Under the pieces are notes generated by a model, which was not told where the DNA came from, made no database searches, and saw only the letters and a program-made list of their open reading frames with translations. The translations under genes were made by a program, and so were the position numbers. A stretch of 64,000 nt of DNA from Syngnathus acus (taxonomy: Eukaryota; Chordata; Actinopteri; Syngnathiformes; Syngnathidae), in NCBI RefSeq assembly GCF_901709675.1, contig NC_051089.1:4562476-4626475 (forward strand), given 5' to 3'. Within the stretch, counting starts at the first letter, position 1, and each line of letters starts with the position of its first letter. Shown piece after piece: positions 1 to 12,800 of the stretch.

Positions 1-760
1 TGCTTCAGTCCCTCGCGTTTGTCCATTAGTTGTCGCCCCTGCCCTTATAAATAAAGCTTAGCGTTAAATAAAAACAGTGACAGACACATGGCATACCCAA
101 TAACAACGGAAAGACACCACAAACGAGTACGGACACCCCCCTACTTACGAACATTAAGCTTCCCATATATTTTGGACACGAATAGTTAAAAGGTTAAAAA
201 ATTATATGGTTTTTCCACAAGACTGAATTTTGCGTATTATGTTTTTTCTTACAGAGAAAGTTCTCCATTCCCAACATTGATATATTCTCATAGGTTTCAA
301 CGGGACTTACAGATTTTAGCAACTGATGGATTTACCAAGACAAAAATGATCCCCATGAGATTTGACACCACGAAGAAACCCGCTAACAAAACCTTGGATG
401 ACACCGACTATGAAGTTGACGGTATTGAAGTCGAGCTATTTGTTATTAAAAGTTGTATTTAACTGATTTGAAACAAATATGGTAAAAAATGAGAAATACG
501 TACCCTTCAATCAGTCTTCTGGAATGTAACTTGTTCGTAAGTTAGGGAGTGTCTGTAAACGGTGTCCTAGCTTGGACGAAACCCCATCAAGCCCTCTCCC
601 CCTTTGGCCTCACATTTCCACGCGAGTGCATATCCGTCTATAACAATGGACACCAGTTCTTCTTGATATAACATTCTAAATTGTGACACTTGTTAAGTGC
701 AACGCTGAAAAGCAACCTGGACTGATGCTTTTATTCTAATGTCCTTGAAGGAATTTTGGT
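1..760. other. 3' flank of tox3, probable 3' UTR plus unassigned sequence
   Basis: Directly after the tox3 stop there is a minus-strand AATAAA hexamer (735-730), only 26 bases beyond the stop. It could end a very short 3' UTR, or it may be ignored in favour of a site beyond the window. On the plus strand AATAAA words occur near 51-56 and 65-70. The rest shows no recognisable repeat apart from the reading frame listed at 253-462. Confidence 0.4.
253..462 (+). CDS. possible terminal exon or gene fragment, unidentified
   Basis: An open frame follows a good acceptor-like site (pyrimidine-rich stretch then cttacag at 248-254). It runs to a TAA at 460-462, encoding about 69 residues. There is no ATG near its beginning; the conventional frame would start at a TTG at 277. 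The composition looks protein-like, with segments such as RFQRDLQILATDGFTKTKMI and LDDTDYEVDGIEVELFVIK, but I do not recognise the family. If real it would be the last exon of a gene convergent with tox3, with its upstream exons outside the window. It could equally be a retrocopy fragment or a chance frame, and its length alone is not significant. Confidence 0.2.
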   Translation, partial: RESSPFPTLIYSHRFQRDLQILATDGFTKTKMIPMRFDTTKKPANKTLDDTDYEVDGIEVELFVIKSCI

Positions 761-1537
761 TCAGAAAATGCTGACCTGGGAAAGGACCTGCGTGTGGGCC
801 TGGGAGGGGTGTTGCGGCGGCGGAGGATTCTGCTGCTGGGGGGCTGGCTGAGGACTTCCGAGAGATGCCGAGCCAACAGAATGGGGCGTTCCAGGAGAGT
901 GATGCGGCGGGGAACACTGGGACTGGTGTTGTTGAAGATGTTGGATTTGCTGCTGATGCATTTGTTGCTGCATTTGCATGTGCTGCATTTGCAAGTGCTG
1001 CTGCTGCTGTTGTTGTTGTTGTTGTTGTTGTTGGTGGTGGTGTTGTTGTTGGATGTGGTGCTGTTGGAGTTGCTGTTGGAGGTGGTGTTGGAAGTGCTGA
1101 TGCTGCATCTGCTGCTGAATCTGCTGGTGGTGCATCTGCTGCTGCTGCATCTGGTGGTGCTGGAGGTGCTGCTGCATTTGTTGCTGCATGGTATGCTGCT
1201 GCTGCTGCTGCTGCATGGGCGGGCTCATCTGCGACACAACCGAGGAGTGCGCCATGGTCCCGCCGGAGCCCATCTGACCGAGCATTTGCGGCATTGGGGA
1301 CATGTTCTGGTGGGAAACGGTGACCGAGGTGACGATTTGATTGCCCCCGATTCTCATCTGCAGAGGCTTGGGGGCGATGGCTCGGGGTAGGGCTTGCTGA
1401 AGAGCCTGCGAGGCCGAGGGCATGGAGGGGTGCTGATTGAGCGGAGAGGGCAGCACCAAGCCCGGAGAGAGGCTGGTGGAGGCCAAAGTCTGCTGCACAG
1501 ACCGGATCGTCTGGGCCTCTGCAGATTCTGCCGCAGC
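761..1537 (-). CDS. tox3: tox3 coding exon 7 (residues 333-590), Gln-rich C-terminal domain and stop
   Basis: The exon begins [20 protein letters not shown], a segment conserved in TOX3. It continues through [20 protein letters not shown], then a 100-residue Gln/His/Met-rich tract (residues 440-539), a Pro-rich segment and the TOX3-specific end [10 protein letters not shown]. The TGA is at 763-761. The acceptor is gtccag|GCT (AG at 1539-1538). In TOX3 this Gln-rich tail is described as a transactivation or protein-interaction region. Reading frames on the opposite strand here (poly-Leu and poly-Ala/Val) are by-products of the triplet repeats. Confidence 0.94.
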   Translation of the reverse strand, partial: AAAESAEAQTIRSVQQTLASTSLSPGLVLPSPLNQHPSMPSASQALQQALPRAIAPKPLQMRIGGNQIVTSVTVSHQNMSPMPQMLGQMGSGGTMAHSSVVSQMSPPMQQQQQQHTMQQQMQQHLQHHQMQQQQMHHQQIQQQMQHQHFQHHLQQQLQQHHIQQQHHHQQQQQQQQQQQQHLQMQHMQMQQQMHQQQIQHLQQHQSQCSPPHHSPGTPHSVGSASLGSPQPAPQQQNPPPPQHPSQAHTQVLSQVSIF

Positions 1538-3834
1538 CTGGACCCCGCAAAAAAACCCGACGAATCAATCATCCGAGATTTCACGATGCAATTGTTTTTA
1601 GGATAAGGAGAGAAATTACTGACCTTGGACACCAGACTAGCGCGGTATGCTGCCAAGGCCTTCAAGTACTCTTTCTTGGCAGCCTCTGTTTTGCTTTTGT
1701 ACACCTGAAATAACACCACAACAGAGATCAATGAGCGACGAGATTTTTCTTGTAACACGGAAGGCATGGAATGAAGACCGACAAAAGATGTTGCAAGTTG
1801 CATACTGCAGGGTCAGTAGAAACTTCATATTCCGTTAGACGTACCTGTTTCTGCTCTTCTCCAAGACCGTCCCACATGGATGCCACAATCTTGGACACTT
1901 CGCCAAAGGTGGCGTTGGGGTTCTGACCCTTGATAGCGGCCTGAGTGTCTCTGAAGAACAGGGCATATGCCGACACTGGCTTCTGAGGTTCGTTAGGATC
2001 CTTCTTCTTCTTCTTCTTGGGGGTCTTGGGCTTTTTCGTGGGATCGACGGGTGCCGGTCTCTTTTCGCCCACAACCTAAAATAATAGAGGATAGATGTTG
2101 CTCAGGGCTGTGGCTTGTAAATATACATATAGATTTAAGCTTTTTCGCAGACATCTGATGACTTCCTCACCCTGTTGCCGTCGTCCTGGTCATCTTCGTT
2201 GATGGAGCTGGAAGGAGACGGTGTGGCAGACTTGCTAGCCGGCGGCGATGGCGAAGTGTGGGCGATGTTGCCGCCGCCCATGTTCAGGTTCAGCTGCGCG
2301 TTGAGATGCGATTGGTTGATGGTGGTCAGCTGATTCCGTGAGATCATCCCGTTGGGGCCGTTTATGTTGGCGATGGATTTCATCAGCATAGCTGGGTTGG
2401 TTGCGTACTGGCGGATATGAGCCGATCCAACGTTCTGTCAGTGACATCAATGGAAAAGGAGGCATTGTTTACACGGTAATGCAGTATTGATTCTCTGTTT
2501 TGATGTTAAGTTGCTATGCCTGCAGCTCAAGTGTCTCCGTTCAAGAGGAATGGATGGTGGATTGTTAGATGGTAGTGCCACAATGCGCATGTTATACAAA
2601 ATGATTGACTTAAAGTAAAATGTTTTTGTATTCAAATTTTTGTTTTTGTGCCACAGCTTCTTCATTACATGTACAAAATGATTAGTCGTTTATACCTGCA
2701 ACAATATGGTACAATCAATGATCACTGCTAACCATTCTCTACGCGCGGATGTCGTCAACGGCAATCACGGTAATCCAGAATCAGGAATGATCTTTAAGAC
2801 TGAACAATAAATTCTTGTGATTGAGAAGGCACAATTGATTTTCAGGAGATACTTGAGGAATACTGAGCGTTTGAAAAAAAATCGACTCATGAACTGTTTC
2901 TTGGAATTGCATTTAAGAGGGAACATTGAGTTTGCATTTAACAGAACTGAGTCGTATATTATCTTTCAAGTAACAACAAGCTCTTGAAAGATTTTTTTTG
3001 ATGCTTTAAAATGAAACAACTGGGTCTTGTAACAACAGACTCTTCAAAGAGTCTTTGAGACCGAACTACCGAGCCTTAAAAGAGTCTTTGGGAAGAAACC
3101 GCATATTCTTAGAAGTGCCTTATGCAAGGTGCATGTTTACACAGGTTAGCATTGATTGCAACTCGGTAGAAACCAGCAGGCGTCTCTAAGGGTTGCCAGA
3201 TCAGAGAGCTGACATGGAACAGAGGAGGAGATGTGAGCGCAACACAAGAAGGTGATTTGTTCCTTTTGGCTGAGTCCATCTGGTATTCAGCGACAGAATC
3301 TCAATCTCCACCTAAATCAACACATCATAAACCAACGCATGAGGCTCTATTGAACTCGCCCATCTTGCTGAAATATTGTAACAGCTTTTTAAGGATACAA
3401 CATATTGTTGTCACTTCTCTCTTATCATGAATACAATTTGTGGGGAGCGATGGAAGGTGTCCGTTTACTCGTGGCAGGAAGATGCGGTGAGAAAATCTTT
3501 TGTTTTTTCCTAAATAATAAAAAAACATGGACAAGCTTGTGAGCATATTTGCATAGCCACCTCACTTCCAAGTGCTTTTGTCATTACTGAAAACATGACG
3601 GGTTGCCGTTTGCGCCATAAAAAGACGCATGCTGAGCTCATTAGTCGCGGCCATCTGTATGGCAACGATGCAGACCGGCCAATGAGCCGTTGCGCCGTTT
3701 GTTTGGAATATGCTGATTACCTCAAAATGCTTCTTAAGCATTGAGAATTTTTTTCTGTTAAATGTTAGTGAAACTTTGGCAGTGAAACAACCTTAAACTG
3801 GAGATGGCAAACTTTTATGCTCAGGGGTGACCTT

Positions 3835-3868
<34 letters not shown>

Positions 3869-6800
3869 TGGGCAGATAGTATTTTTGTTTTTATATAATA
3901 CTTAATTTTACTTTACTTGTCTCTATTATTTTAAGGTAAACATTTTCCATATATTTTTTGTTTTTTGCTAACCTCCCATTTTTTCTTTTTTTTTTACTTT
4001 TGAGGCATATAATGAAAAAAGTTCACAATGGTATATGTTTTTGAACAGTGAATGCAGTGTGTCGAATTGGAATCAGCGTGCGACGATAAAGGCTAACGAA
4101 TCATCTTGCTCACAGTCGCACGCAAATAGATCACGGCCTTGCCGTTTCTCGTTTGCATTTTGATTACGGTATTGTCAGCACTCCTGACGAGATGTTTTGA
4201 TAGTTGTCGTAAATCGGCAAATAAATCCTTATCTCCGGCTCTCAGCAGCTAAACAAGATACTATGTCTCTAATCAATAGATGTTAATCCACTTTGCAATA
4301 TCCCTCACATAACCTCTGAGAAAGGAAGAGGAAAATGACTTATTTACTGCATTTCTATTGCAGAATGACAGCAATAAAATGAATGTCATCTTTCGGGGCT
4401 CGGATGACACGTGCGATACAATTTCAACAAAGATATCAGAAAAATGAAATAGAAAATCTGAATTGATGAAGAGTTTATGAACAGTGCCCGCATGTGCTAA
4501 GCTGTAAGAGCACTGAAAAGAATGTTAACAAGTTCAATTTCCATTCAATCAATGAGCGGAGCTCTTGGAAATGTTCTGTGGCAGCAGAGGGCTAAAAATC
4601 ATCTATATGGTAATTATGGGTGGATGAATCCCCCAGTAACTTTCGCCAGCATGAAAGGTCAGTCCTATTAAAGATAGTTTATCAGCACTCTGCACATATT
4701 CCTTTACTGGGCTTCTAAATGGCGACATCATTTTTATTTTTAAAACACACACACAGAAACACATACGAGTACAAGCACACATGGCCCCTCCCCTATTCCA
4801 TTTTCAGCAACTGTGCTTAAGCTAAATGAGAAAAATACAATTGTGAGTACTAGTAAAGGGTACAATGCAGGGGCGGGGCTATTTTAGTCCTCTGGGGGCA
4901 GACTGCATTTATTTAAAAACATAATATGACGATCAAACATAATGAATTATTATTATGTGAATAAACAAAGACGGGCAAATGGCAGCCCGTCCACATTCTG
5001 AGTGTCCCATTTAACACTATTTAGCTTTTTGTTACTAGACCAACAAATTATAAAAAAAACAATAATTACCTCTCTAAGTAAAATATTTTTGGGGCAATCT
5101 CAAACATATAAAATTAGCCATAAATACGCAAATCCACACATTACCCAGGCTGTAATATTGGGCACTTGTCATGCTATGTTAGCATCGATGCTAACATTAC
5201 GAGACCACTTCAGTGCCTAATACTCTTGACAAGTGATCAGGGTAGGATATTACCCCTGCTTCTGACACTAAATTCCAGCTGTCCTGTGACCCTGAACAGG
5301 ATAATAGAACATGGACGGGTGGAATGACATGACATTGGTAAACAGAGATTGCATTACAAGACATCTACTGTATGTTTTTAATCCAATCATATGAGGACAG
5401 ACTGAGGCAATTTTCTCTGTGTCCTTGCACATGTCAAGACATGGCGAAAGCACCAGGTGTTCTTTGGAAATAGAAGCCCAGGACCCTCGTTGTACAGTAG
5501 AGGAGAGGTGGGAGAAGAAATTGTGAATAAAGCTACGCTGGCAAGCTGTACCCTCCGGTACGATTGGGTTTGAGCACAAACGAGGGGATGGTAACACACT
5601 GGGAAACAAAAACTTCGAGAGTTTGGAGCTTGTTAAGAGAGCGGATTAAATAAATGATGACTTGGCATTCAGGCGTTGCATTGCCCCTAACAAGGTGAAC
5701 AATTTGCAAGATCTACGTGCTGCATGAGCAGTCAGGACTGGGGAATTAGAGAAGCACTTGGCAATGCAATAGAAATTCTTGCAAATCAGAACTGCTGTAT
5801 TCACAGCCTGGCTTTCAATTTTTTTTTTTTTTTGAAACAGATAAGTCCTTTTTTTCAATGAGTGTAAAAGCGAATATTGTATCTCCAATTTTTTCTGATT
5901 TACCTTTCTGTAGAACCTGCACCGATATGAACTAGGAGACCTTGCCTTATGTAGAGATTGACCATACCTGATGTAGCCTTACACAATTGGTAGTATCAGA
6001 AGAAAAAAGACAAAAAAAATTTTTTTTGTCTTTTGAGGTAATATCAGTTGTATTTTTTTTATGTGCCAGTGTTCTACATAAACACTGACAAAGACAGAGT
6101 CGACTCGACAACTGTCCGCCTCCGGAATAAGAATCAAAAGCCGTTTTCACACTGACACTAAAAACTGGCATCGAGTAGATAAATGGCATATCTTCTGTTA
6201 CAGCCACTTTGCGTAATTATGGGAGCAAAGTGAGCAGAAAGCAAACAAGTCAAATGAAAAATGTAATATTGTGCTGTTTATTTGTTGGCCCCTGCAGCCA
6301 TAACAAAGAAGAGAGCTTGTAATCACGTACATAAGCATGTCATTCCTTTATCAGCGTGCTGACAACAATGACAAAACACCCCTCTCAGGCTCTCGTAAAT
6401 CACTGTCTGCAAACTGAGACCGGCACTTATCTTGTTTCAAAAGTTTCCTCTTGGAGATAACAAAAAAAGAAAGAATCAGGTGAAAGGAGTGACGATATTC
6501 ATTGTGCCAAAGCTTTTGGGGAATCAATTCCATTTCAGGAGAAAATGACCATCTTTTTTTTTTTTCCCGTGGCAGAATGTGCGATGGCCGATAACGAGCG
6601 GCAACCTACTTTCTCAGCTTTGAAATAAGAGTCCAATCAGACACATGAGCCATGCAAATGGTCTTAAAGGAGGAATAAATGCCAGGGAATCAAAATCTAA
6701 TCCTCTAGCAAGTCGTGAGAACGGTCCGGAATGTAATTGTGTCAAGGTTCCTCCAGATGTACCGAGCTTAACTGACCGTGAAATGAAAATTCTTTAGGCA

Positions 6801-9800
6801 CAAGCCTTTTGGGGCCCTCACTTACTGTACGGGATGTTTTAAAAAAGCGGCAATTATCTTGTGGGCCCTGGAGCACGGAGGCAGGGAAACGGAGCTGTTA
6901 AGAGTTTATAGCCCGTCTCCCCTTATGGAATGTAAATAAATGCAATGGAACCAGGAAAAAATATGACTCAAAAGTTAAACAATACTTCAAACCGTCAAAT
7001 GGTTGAGGACTTCAGAATTTCTGGCGTTGTGTCCCGTATTTTTCGAACAATAAGGCGCACTTTAAATCCTTATACTATTTGATCAAAAAACAACAATGCA
7101 CAACCCAGTGTGCCTTATATATAGAAATTTCCAAAATAGACCTGTTCCTTGAGACTCTTATAATCAAGTGCACCTGGTGGTCTGAAAAAATACGGTAGAT
7201 TGGCTTTTTAGTGATATCACCACCGACGTTTATCAGTGATGATAACAACGAAACATAATAACCGAAGAATTAAATATGGATCTTATTGTGACGTATATGT
7301 TCAATAGATGTTTGATGCAACAAAAAAATACGATTTACATTTCTCGTGAAAACACCTCGGAGGTTTATCAGTGATAAAAACAAGGAAAAGTGTGGCTTTG
7401 TATCTACTCAGAACGACACCTCAATGTCGTCATTATCTGGGCCAATCATGCTTTTGTCCTTTCGCTAAATGAATCTGTCGTTTTCTTCCTAATAGACAAG
7501 CAGTCATCCAGTTGACATTTCCATTTTTCCTCCTCAGTGCTTCTACCCACCGTGGCATTTAAGAACACCTTTTTCCAACCTCAGACAACAATCTCACAGG
7601 CCTGCCAGCTACCCCGCAATTGACCATTTCATGTCAGGGATGAGACAACACCATTTTAGCGCACCTCGAACAATGTGAGTTTCGCCTTCTACAGCTTACA
7701 GAACAATGTTTTGGGATTAGCGTGTTGCTATGGTGGCCATTTTGTTGGAACGGTACAACAACTTGATGAAGACTTTTTTTAGTTGATGCAACATTATCAT
7801 TGTCCCGTTTTTGTCGATCCAAAGAAGTAGAAGGGCAGTCAAACTCACCACCGGTTGGCCATTGCTGATTGTCAGTCCTTCCTGGTCCATCATGTTGCGT
7901 GAGATTGTGATGGAAGGCAGATCCAAGCTCTGAGGGGGGAACTGAGGGATGAGTGAGCCCCTGTGCTGGACCGGAGGCTCCGGCATGGTGGGGAAAGGCG
8001 ATTCGCCATCAGACAGGCCGAGGCCGGACTCCATTTCCGGTGGAGGTGTGATAGGGGGAATCTCAAACTCCTCGTCCCCTAGACTTGGTGTGTGAAAGGT
8101 CTGCAAGGAAAGAGAAAGCATTGGTTGATCTGACTGACGTTGAGTTTTTGGAGTGAGGTTATACGCAACTCAGTCTTCTAAGTGCAGTAAAATATTGTAT
8201 TTGCTGAAGGCATTAAAAAATAAAAATCAAGCGACGATCACGTAAGAGTGAGATGTGTGATAAAGGCAGTTAATCTTAAAGCAGTTAATCTTAAGGATGC
8301 AAAACATTGGGGTGAAATGCAGGGAAAACGAGATGGCTTTAAAAAACATTTTCAAGATGATTACACTTGGCCAGGAGTATTTCTTTTTTTGTTCCCCTTG
8401 CCTGCACCCTTAAATCTGCTCATCAAACAGCCTAATCCTTCTGCCTTTGGAATTAAAGCTTTCCGACACGCTTAATTTGCTTACTCGCCTTCTTGGAGAT
8501 GGGAATGTTCACACACTTAGGTCTTGTTTTTATGTGTAATGTTGCGTTAAGCCACTCTGCGGAAATGGGGGATATTCATAAGCTCACAATGACCACAGCA
8601 AAACCAAAAGACGGTGTCAAAGGTAATGATAGGTAATTTCGCAAAACCAGAATTGCTTGAAAAGCTTAAAAATCATCTTATTATGTTATTATATCTGCAA
8701 AACAATGGAACATATCCAAAACCAATTGGGATCACTTTTACAGGACTATTCTACTTAAAAGCATCCTTGACATGACGATAATTGGCTTCGATAATTGGCT
8801 TGAAAGCCAAAATAAGGCCTTTACTTCAACCAGGAAGGTCTCTTTTCAAACACGGTTTAATTTTTAAAGATTCAAGGTGACGTGCTCACACCATACAACA
8901 CCATGACAACCTTGCATCCAAACCCAGAGGGCACAGATCAGTGAGAAGATACCAATTCTATGGTCAACAAGGTGGGAGAGAATATCTATATGACAAAGAA
9001 AACTGTCAGTACACCAGCATCAAATTTTGATAGTCACATTTTTTATTCATATTCCTGAGGAGACAATTCTACAGAAACACAAACTTTTGTACCATTCTGA
9101 GGGATCCTGGTAAGTTCTTCGACAATTGCTTGGACGTTGCTTGGACAATTGTACTGCATTTCCTGGCTGCAACCTATTGACTCATTCCAAACTAGTTAGC
9201 TGGGTGCAGAAGTTAAGCTCGGGAGTTCGGATCCATCCAAATAATAAATGCCTATGAATGTGATTTTTTTTTTTAAGCTAATACATTTTCTTTCACACAC
9301 TGATGATTTCAATATTACCATCATGACTTGACATCCATTAGCTGCTGAGGGCATCGAAAGACGCACTAATAACCAATAACCATCCAGGGCAGAAACCATT
9401 AATACTATTTTCATTTCGAAAACAGAACCAGTTCACCTTCAGTTCACAGTGAGCTAAAGTCCAATTTGTCAAAATGCCAGCCTCTGGTTGCCTGAGTGCT
9501 GAATAGATTACAAGAACTTCCAGTGAGAGCTGTTCGCAACAAGCTCTCCGCTATCATAAGCTTCCGTCCACTCAAGTCCCAGCGATGCCAGCATGTCAAT
9601 GAAAAAATATAAATGTGTCCAAAAGTTAATACACTAAACTGCCACAAGTCAAGCAGGGGCAAAGCTCCAGATACTCCATCTTTGCCGCGTCCATTCATCT
9701 TTTCTGACTTCTTCGAGTGAGCCGGGGCAAGCTGTATGCTGGTGTGGAGACCTTGTGGTCTGTTCTGAGAGGACCTTGTACAAGGGTTTTTCTTTAGTTT

Positions 9801-12800
9801 ATGACACTCCCGACATAGTGTCTCGAGGTTACAAAAGACGTCCAATCAATAGCTAGGTTTATATTTGTGGCCCAATAGGCTTGCTTTGCAGAACAGGATA
9901 TTAGAGCCCAACAAAATAGAAGGTTGGCCATAGTGAGGCATTTTTGAAGGGGGATCAGAATTGTCTTCATCAGTTGTTTAATTTTTAATGAACAACAAGG
10001 AAGTTGATGGCATGCAGTGATGGAAACAGGCAGCAGTATTACTGCCGGGTCCATCTCCTCTGTATGTTAATGATGATGCAAATTAACATATGCACCGGAG
10101 GCCGTCGGTGCGGTCAGATCTCATTTGGAACACAGAGGGTTGAAATATGTCTCCTGTCCATGAGGAAAGACCCTCTCTGGGGAGGGTAGAGGTGTCAGAT
10201 CCTGCTGGCCGTAGCAGGGTGTCACGGTGTTGCTAACACAGCCGCGAGTCATTTGCAATAAAGCCAAGATAATTTCACAACAGGAGCAGCTTAAAGGACG
10301 GCTGTGATCGAAGATTACGAAACGCACAGTCTATTTTCTTTTCATTGCCTGTTTGTGAATGCATTCAAACGGTTGAAAAAGTGCCAAAAGAACTGCTGGC
10401 ACGGGATGGCAGTACATGTTCATGTTAACGAGTGGGCAACGTTGGCTGCCATTATGGGTGATTAGCCTAGCATTAGCACTCGCGGACGTGAAGAAATTAT
10501 ATTCAGAAATATAGTTCATAAAATAAGACCAGATGAACATCCCAAAAAAATAAAATAAAATAAAAATAAATAAGAAATCTTCATTTCCAGGTATTTACAT
10601 CTGGATTTAAATAAACAAGTACATTTAGTTGTAAATCATTTGCTTGTTTGTATTGGGTGTTAGTCCATTTGGTTTCCTATTTAGCAGGTAAACTGCATCC
10701 TCTCTAGGGTTTAAGTCTGAGGATTGGCTTGTTCAATGTCCTAAAATTGTTGATTTCTTCTCTCATATTCATATGTTTTAATCCAAATGTTTTTTTTGGG
10801 GGGGCGACAGCAAAAATAAAGCAATTGGCTCTACTGTTAAAAAAAGGAGAATATTACATCTCGGGTTAGCACACTGTTTTGTTTGTTGAATGATTTATTC
10901 CCTGTTTTGACCTTGTACAGTATCAGCTTTCGAATTTGTGAACTATTTCCTTGACACCTCACTGACCCTACCCTTTGATTGGTCCATATATAATGCACAA
11001 AAGCAAAAAGATTACAACACTGCTTACAGAAACAAATATAAAAACAAACAAGGTTGAATTGTTATCAGTGGATTTTCTCCTGCATGGCTTTGTTGTTGGG
11101 ATTTTTTATTTTTTTTTTTTATCAGAGTGCCATCAGGCTGCTCTTTCAGGGAGAGAGAACAAAAAGCTTTTCAGGCAGTACTCCCAGCCCTTCAATAAAT
11201 GTACTAATGTGATTCACAGATGCAATAACCAAGACATGTTGAAGGCAGCAGCATGTAATTACTGAATGTAGCCGGCCTGCGAATCAATGGCAGGCAGGAT
11301 TAAGGATCCAGTTTCAAATCAGCAGACAGCCAGAGTGCAACTGCTCAAATGACAACATCAGCCACTGTAAGCCCTAATCAACATTATTTCAAATTTGTAG
11401 TCCATTTCTACATATTTATAGTTCATTAGATGTCTCTAATGTGATTGACTAAGTAAAGTGATACATGGACGTGGAAGACAATCTTACCGGATTGCAGTCA
11501 ACGTTTTTGCCAGTAAGGATGTATGCTTTAGGAGGCACAACCAGGTCATCTTATCTCATCCTCTAAGTGCATCAGGTAAATGATACACCGGCCATCAAAA
11601 CGCCACGCCAAATAAATGCAACACAAGTACGCAATCACGCTGGGATGGAAAACATGATTGCCTGTACCTCCAATAATCACCTCCCATTTTCCATCAGGAA
11701 AAAAAAGCCTTATCATTCACACACAGACCTGAAAGAATTAACCTGTTTGATCGATGTTGTTAACCAAAACAGCAGCATTTAATGTCCCTGAGTCGGAATT
11801 GATTGGGTTGCGCCGTATGAAAAGGCACTTTTATTATAAACTGAACATCTTCCACTCATTCCTTATAAATTTAGTGGAGGAGGAGCACACGTGCTGATCA
11901 CACACTAAATTTCTTTCTATCTTTGTTGCTTAATTGCGGCAATTTTTGGGGGCGTTTTATTGTGCCTTTGCTCCCTTCTCTTTAAAACTTAAAAGCTGTG
12001 AACAAAATACAAAAAAAAAACCTCCACTTCCAATCGACTTAATTTGTAACACCTAGGCAACAAATTAGTGTAAATAAATACCCTTGTCCAATATTTGAGG
12101 AAATACTACATCTCAAATGAATTCCTACTTTGACATGTACATTGAATTGATGAGTGGCTTGAAGAATCCCGACAATGAAGCCTTCATGCTTCTTATCCTC
12201 TATCTCTTTCTCTGTGTCCTCCTTAGCGAGAAGCAGTACCATCTGTGCCCAAACACTGGAAACAGTTGTTCCTTTTGATAAAGTGCAAATGAGTTTGGCT
12301 GTTTTTTTCTTTCGTTCTATAACTCAAGGAGTATCCACGATTTACCAAACTCCCCCCTTCCCACCTCCTTTTCCCGAAGTGGATGATTATGCGATCACGG
12401 CTAGTAACTCTCCTCTTATGGTACAGATAAAACCTGTCAATTTTTTCGATTATATGCCTTTGAGGTCTATATAGCGTAAATATGGGGGGGGGGGGGGGGG
12501 AGCTAGAAGCTGAATTTCTGTTTCTATCAGCAGGGAGAACTGCAGAACTTCTTTTAACTTTGTCTTTGAGAAGCAAAGCAGGCATTGTCATTATTTCCAG
12601 TATATCAGAGCATCTCTAACCGAGTGCAGTCACATCGCATCAACGTCCCCTTCTTGGACGTCAGCAGCAGACAACGCAAGATGTCAGCACTAAGCTACCT
12701 GTGTTGTCTCTGGGTCTCTCTCTGGGCTGAAACGTTTCAGGTCATAAAAATAACAGAGCAGAATGGAGTAAGAGGAATTCATCCATATGAAAAGTAGAGA

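Larger units (their letters stand above)
2435..7848 (-). other. tox3: tox3 intron 3 (5.4 kb)
   Basis: Donor GTGAGT, acceptor tgacag. No exon-like coding sequence was recognised inside. It contains a run of about 30 T (3836-3865), an internal AGAGTCTTT/AAAGAGTC inverted-repeat cluster (2985-3095), a 22-bp perfect palindrome (5176-5197), a LINE-tail-like scrap (5270-5325), a 162-bp inverted-terminal-repeat element (7034-7195) and three blocks resembling candidate conserved non-coding elements, listed separately. Confidence 0.85.

Noticed and set aside
865-1323. Plus-strand 152-codon Ala/Val-rich frame and the minus-strand 693-1568 frame
   Set aside because: These are other frames of the same CAG/CAA tract (GCT/GTT and GCA/ACA codons). 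Tox3 homology fixes the real frame.
794-1390. Plus-strand 198-codon frame rich in leucine
   Set aside because: It is the antisense reading of the tox3 Gln/His-coding triplet tract. CAG/CAA read backwards gives CTG/TTG (Leu), so the long frame follows from the repeat.
7717-7848. Continuation of the exon 3 frame beyond GTG
   Set aside because: The GTGAGT donor at 7848-7843 ends the exon. The following residues are not TOX-like.
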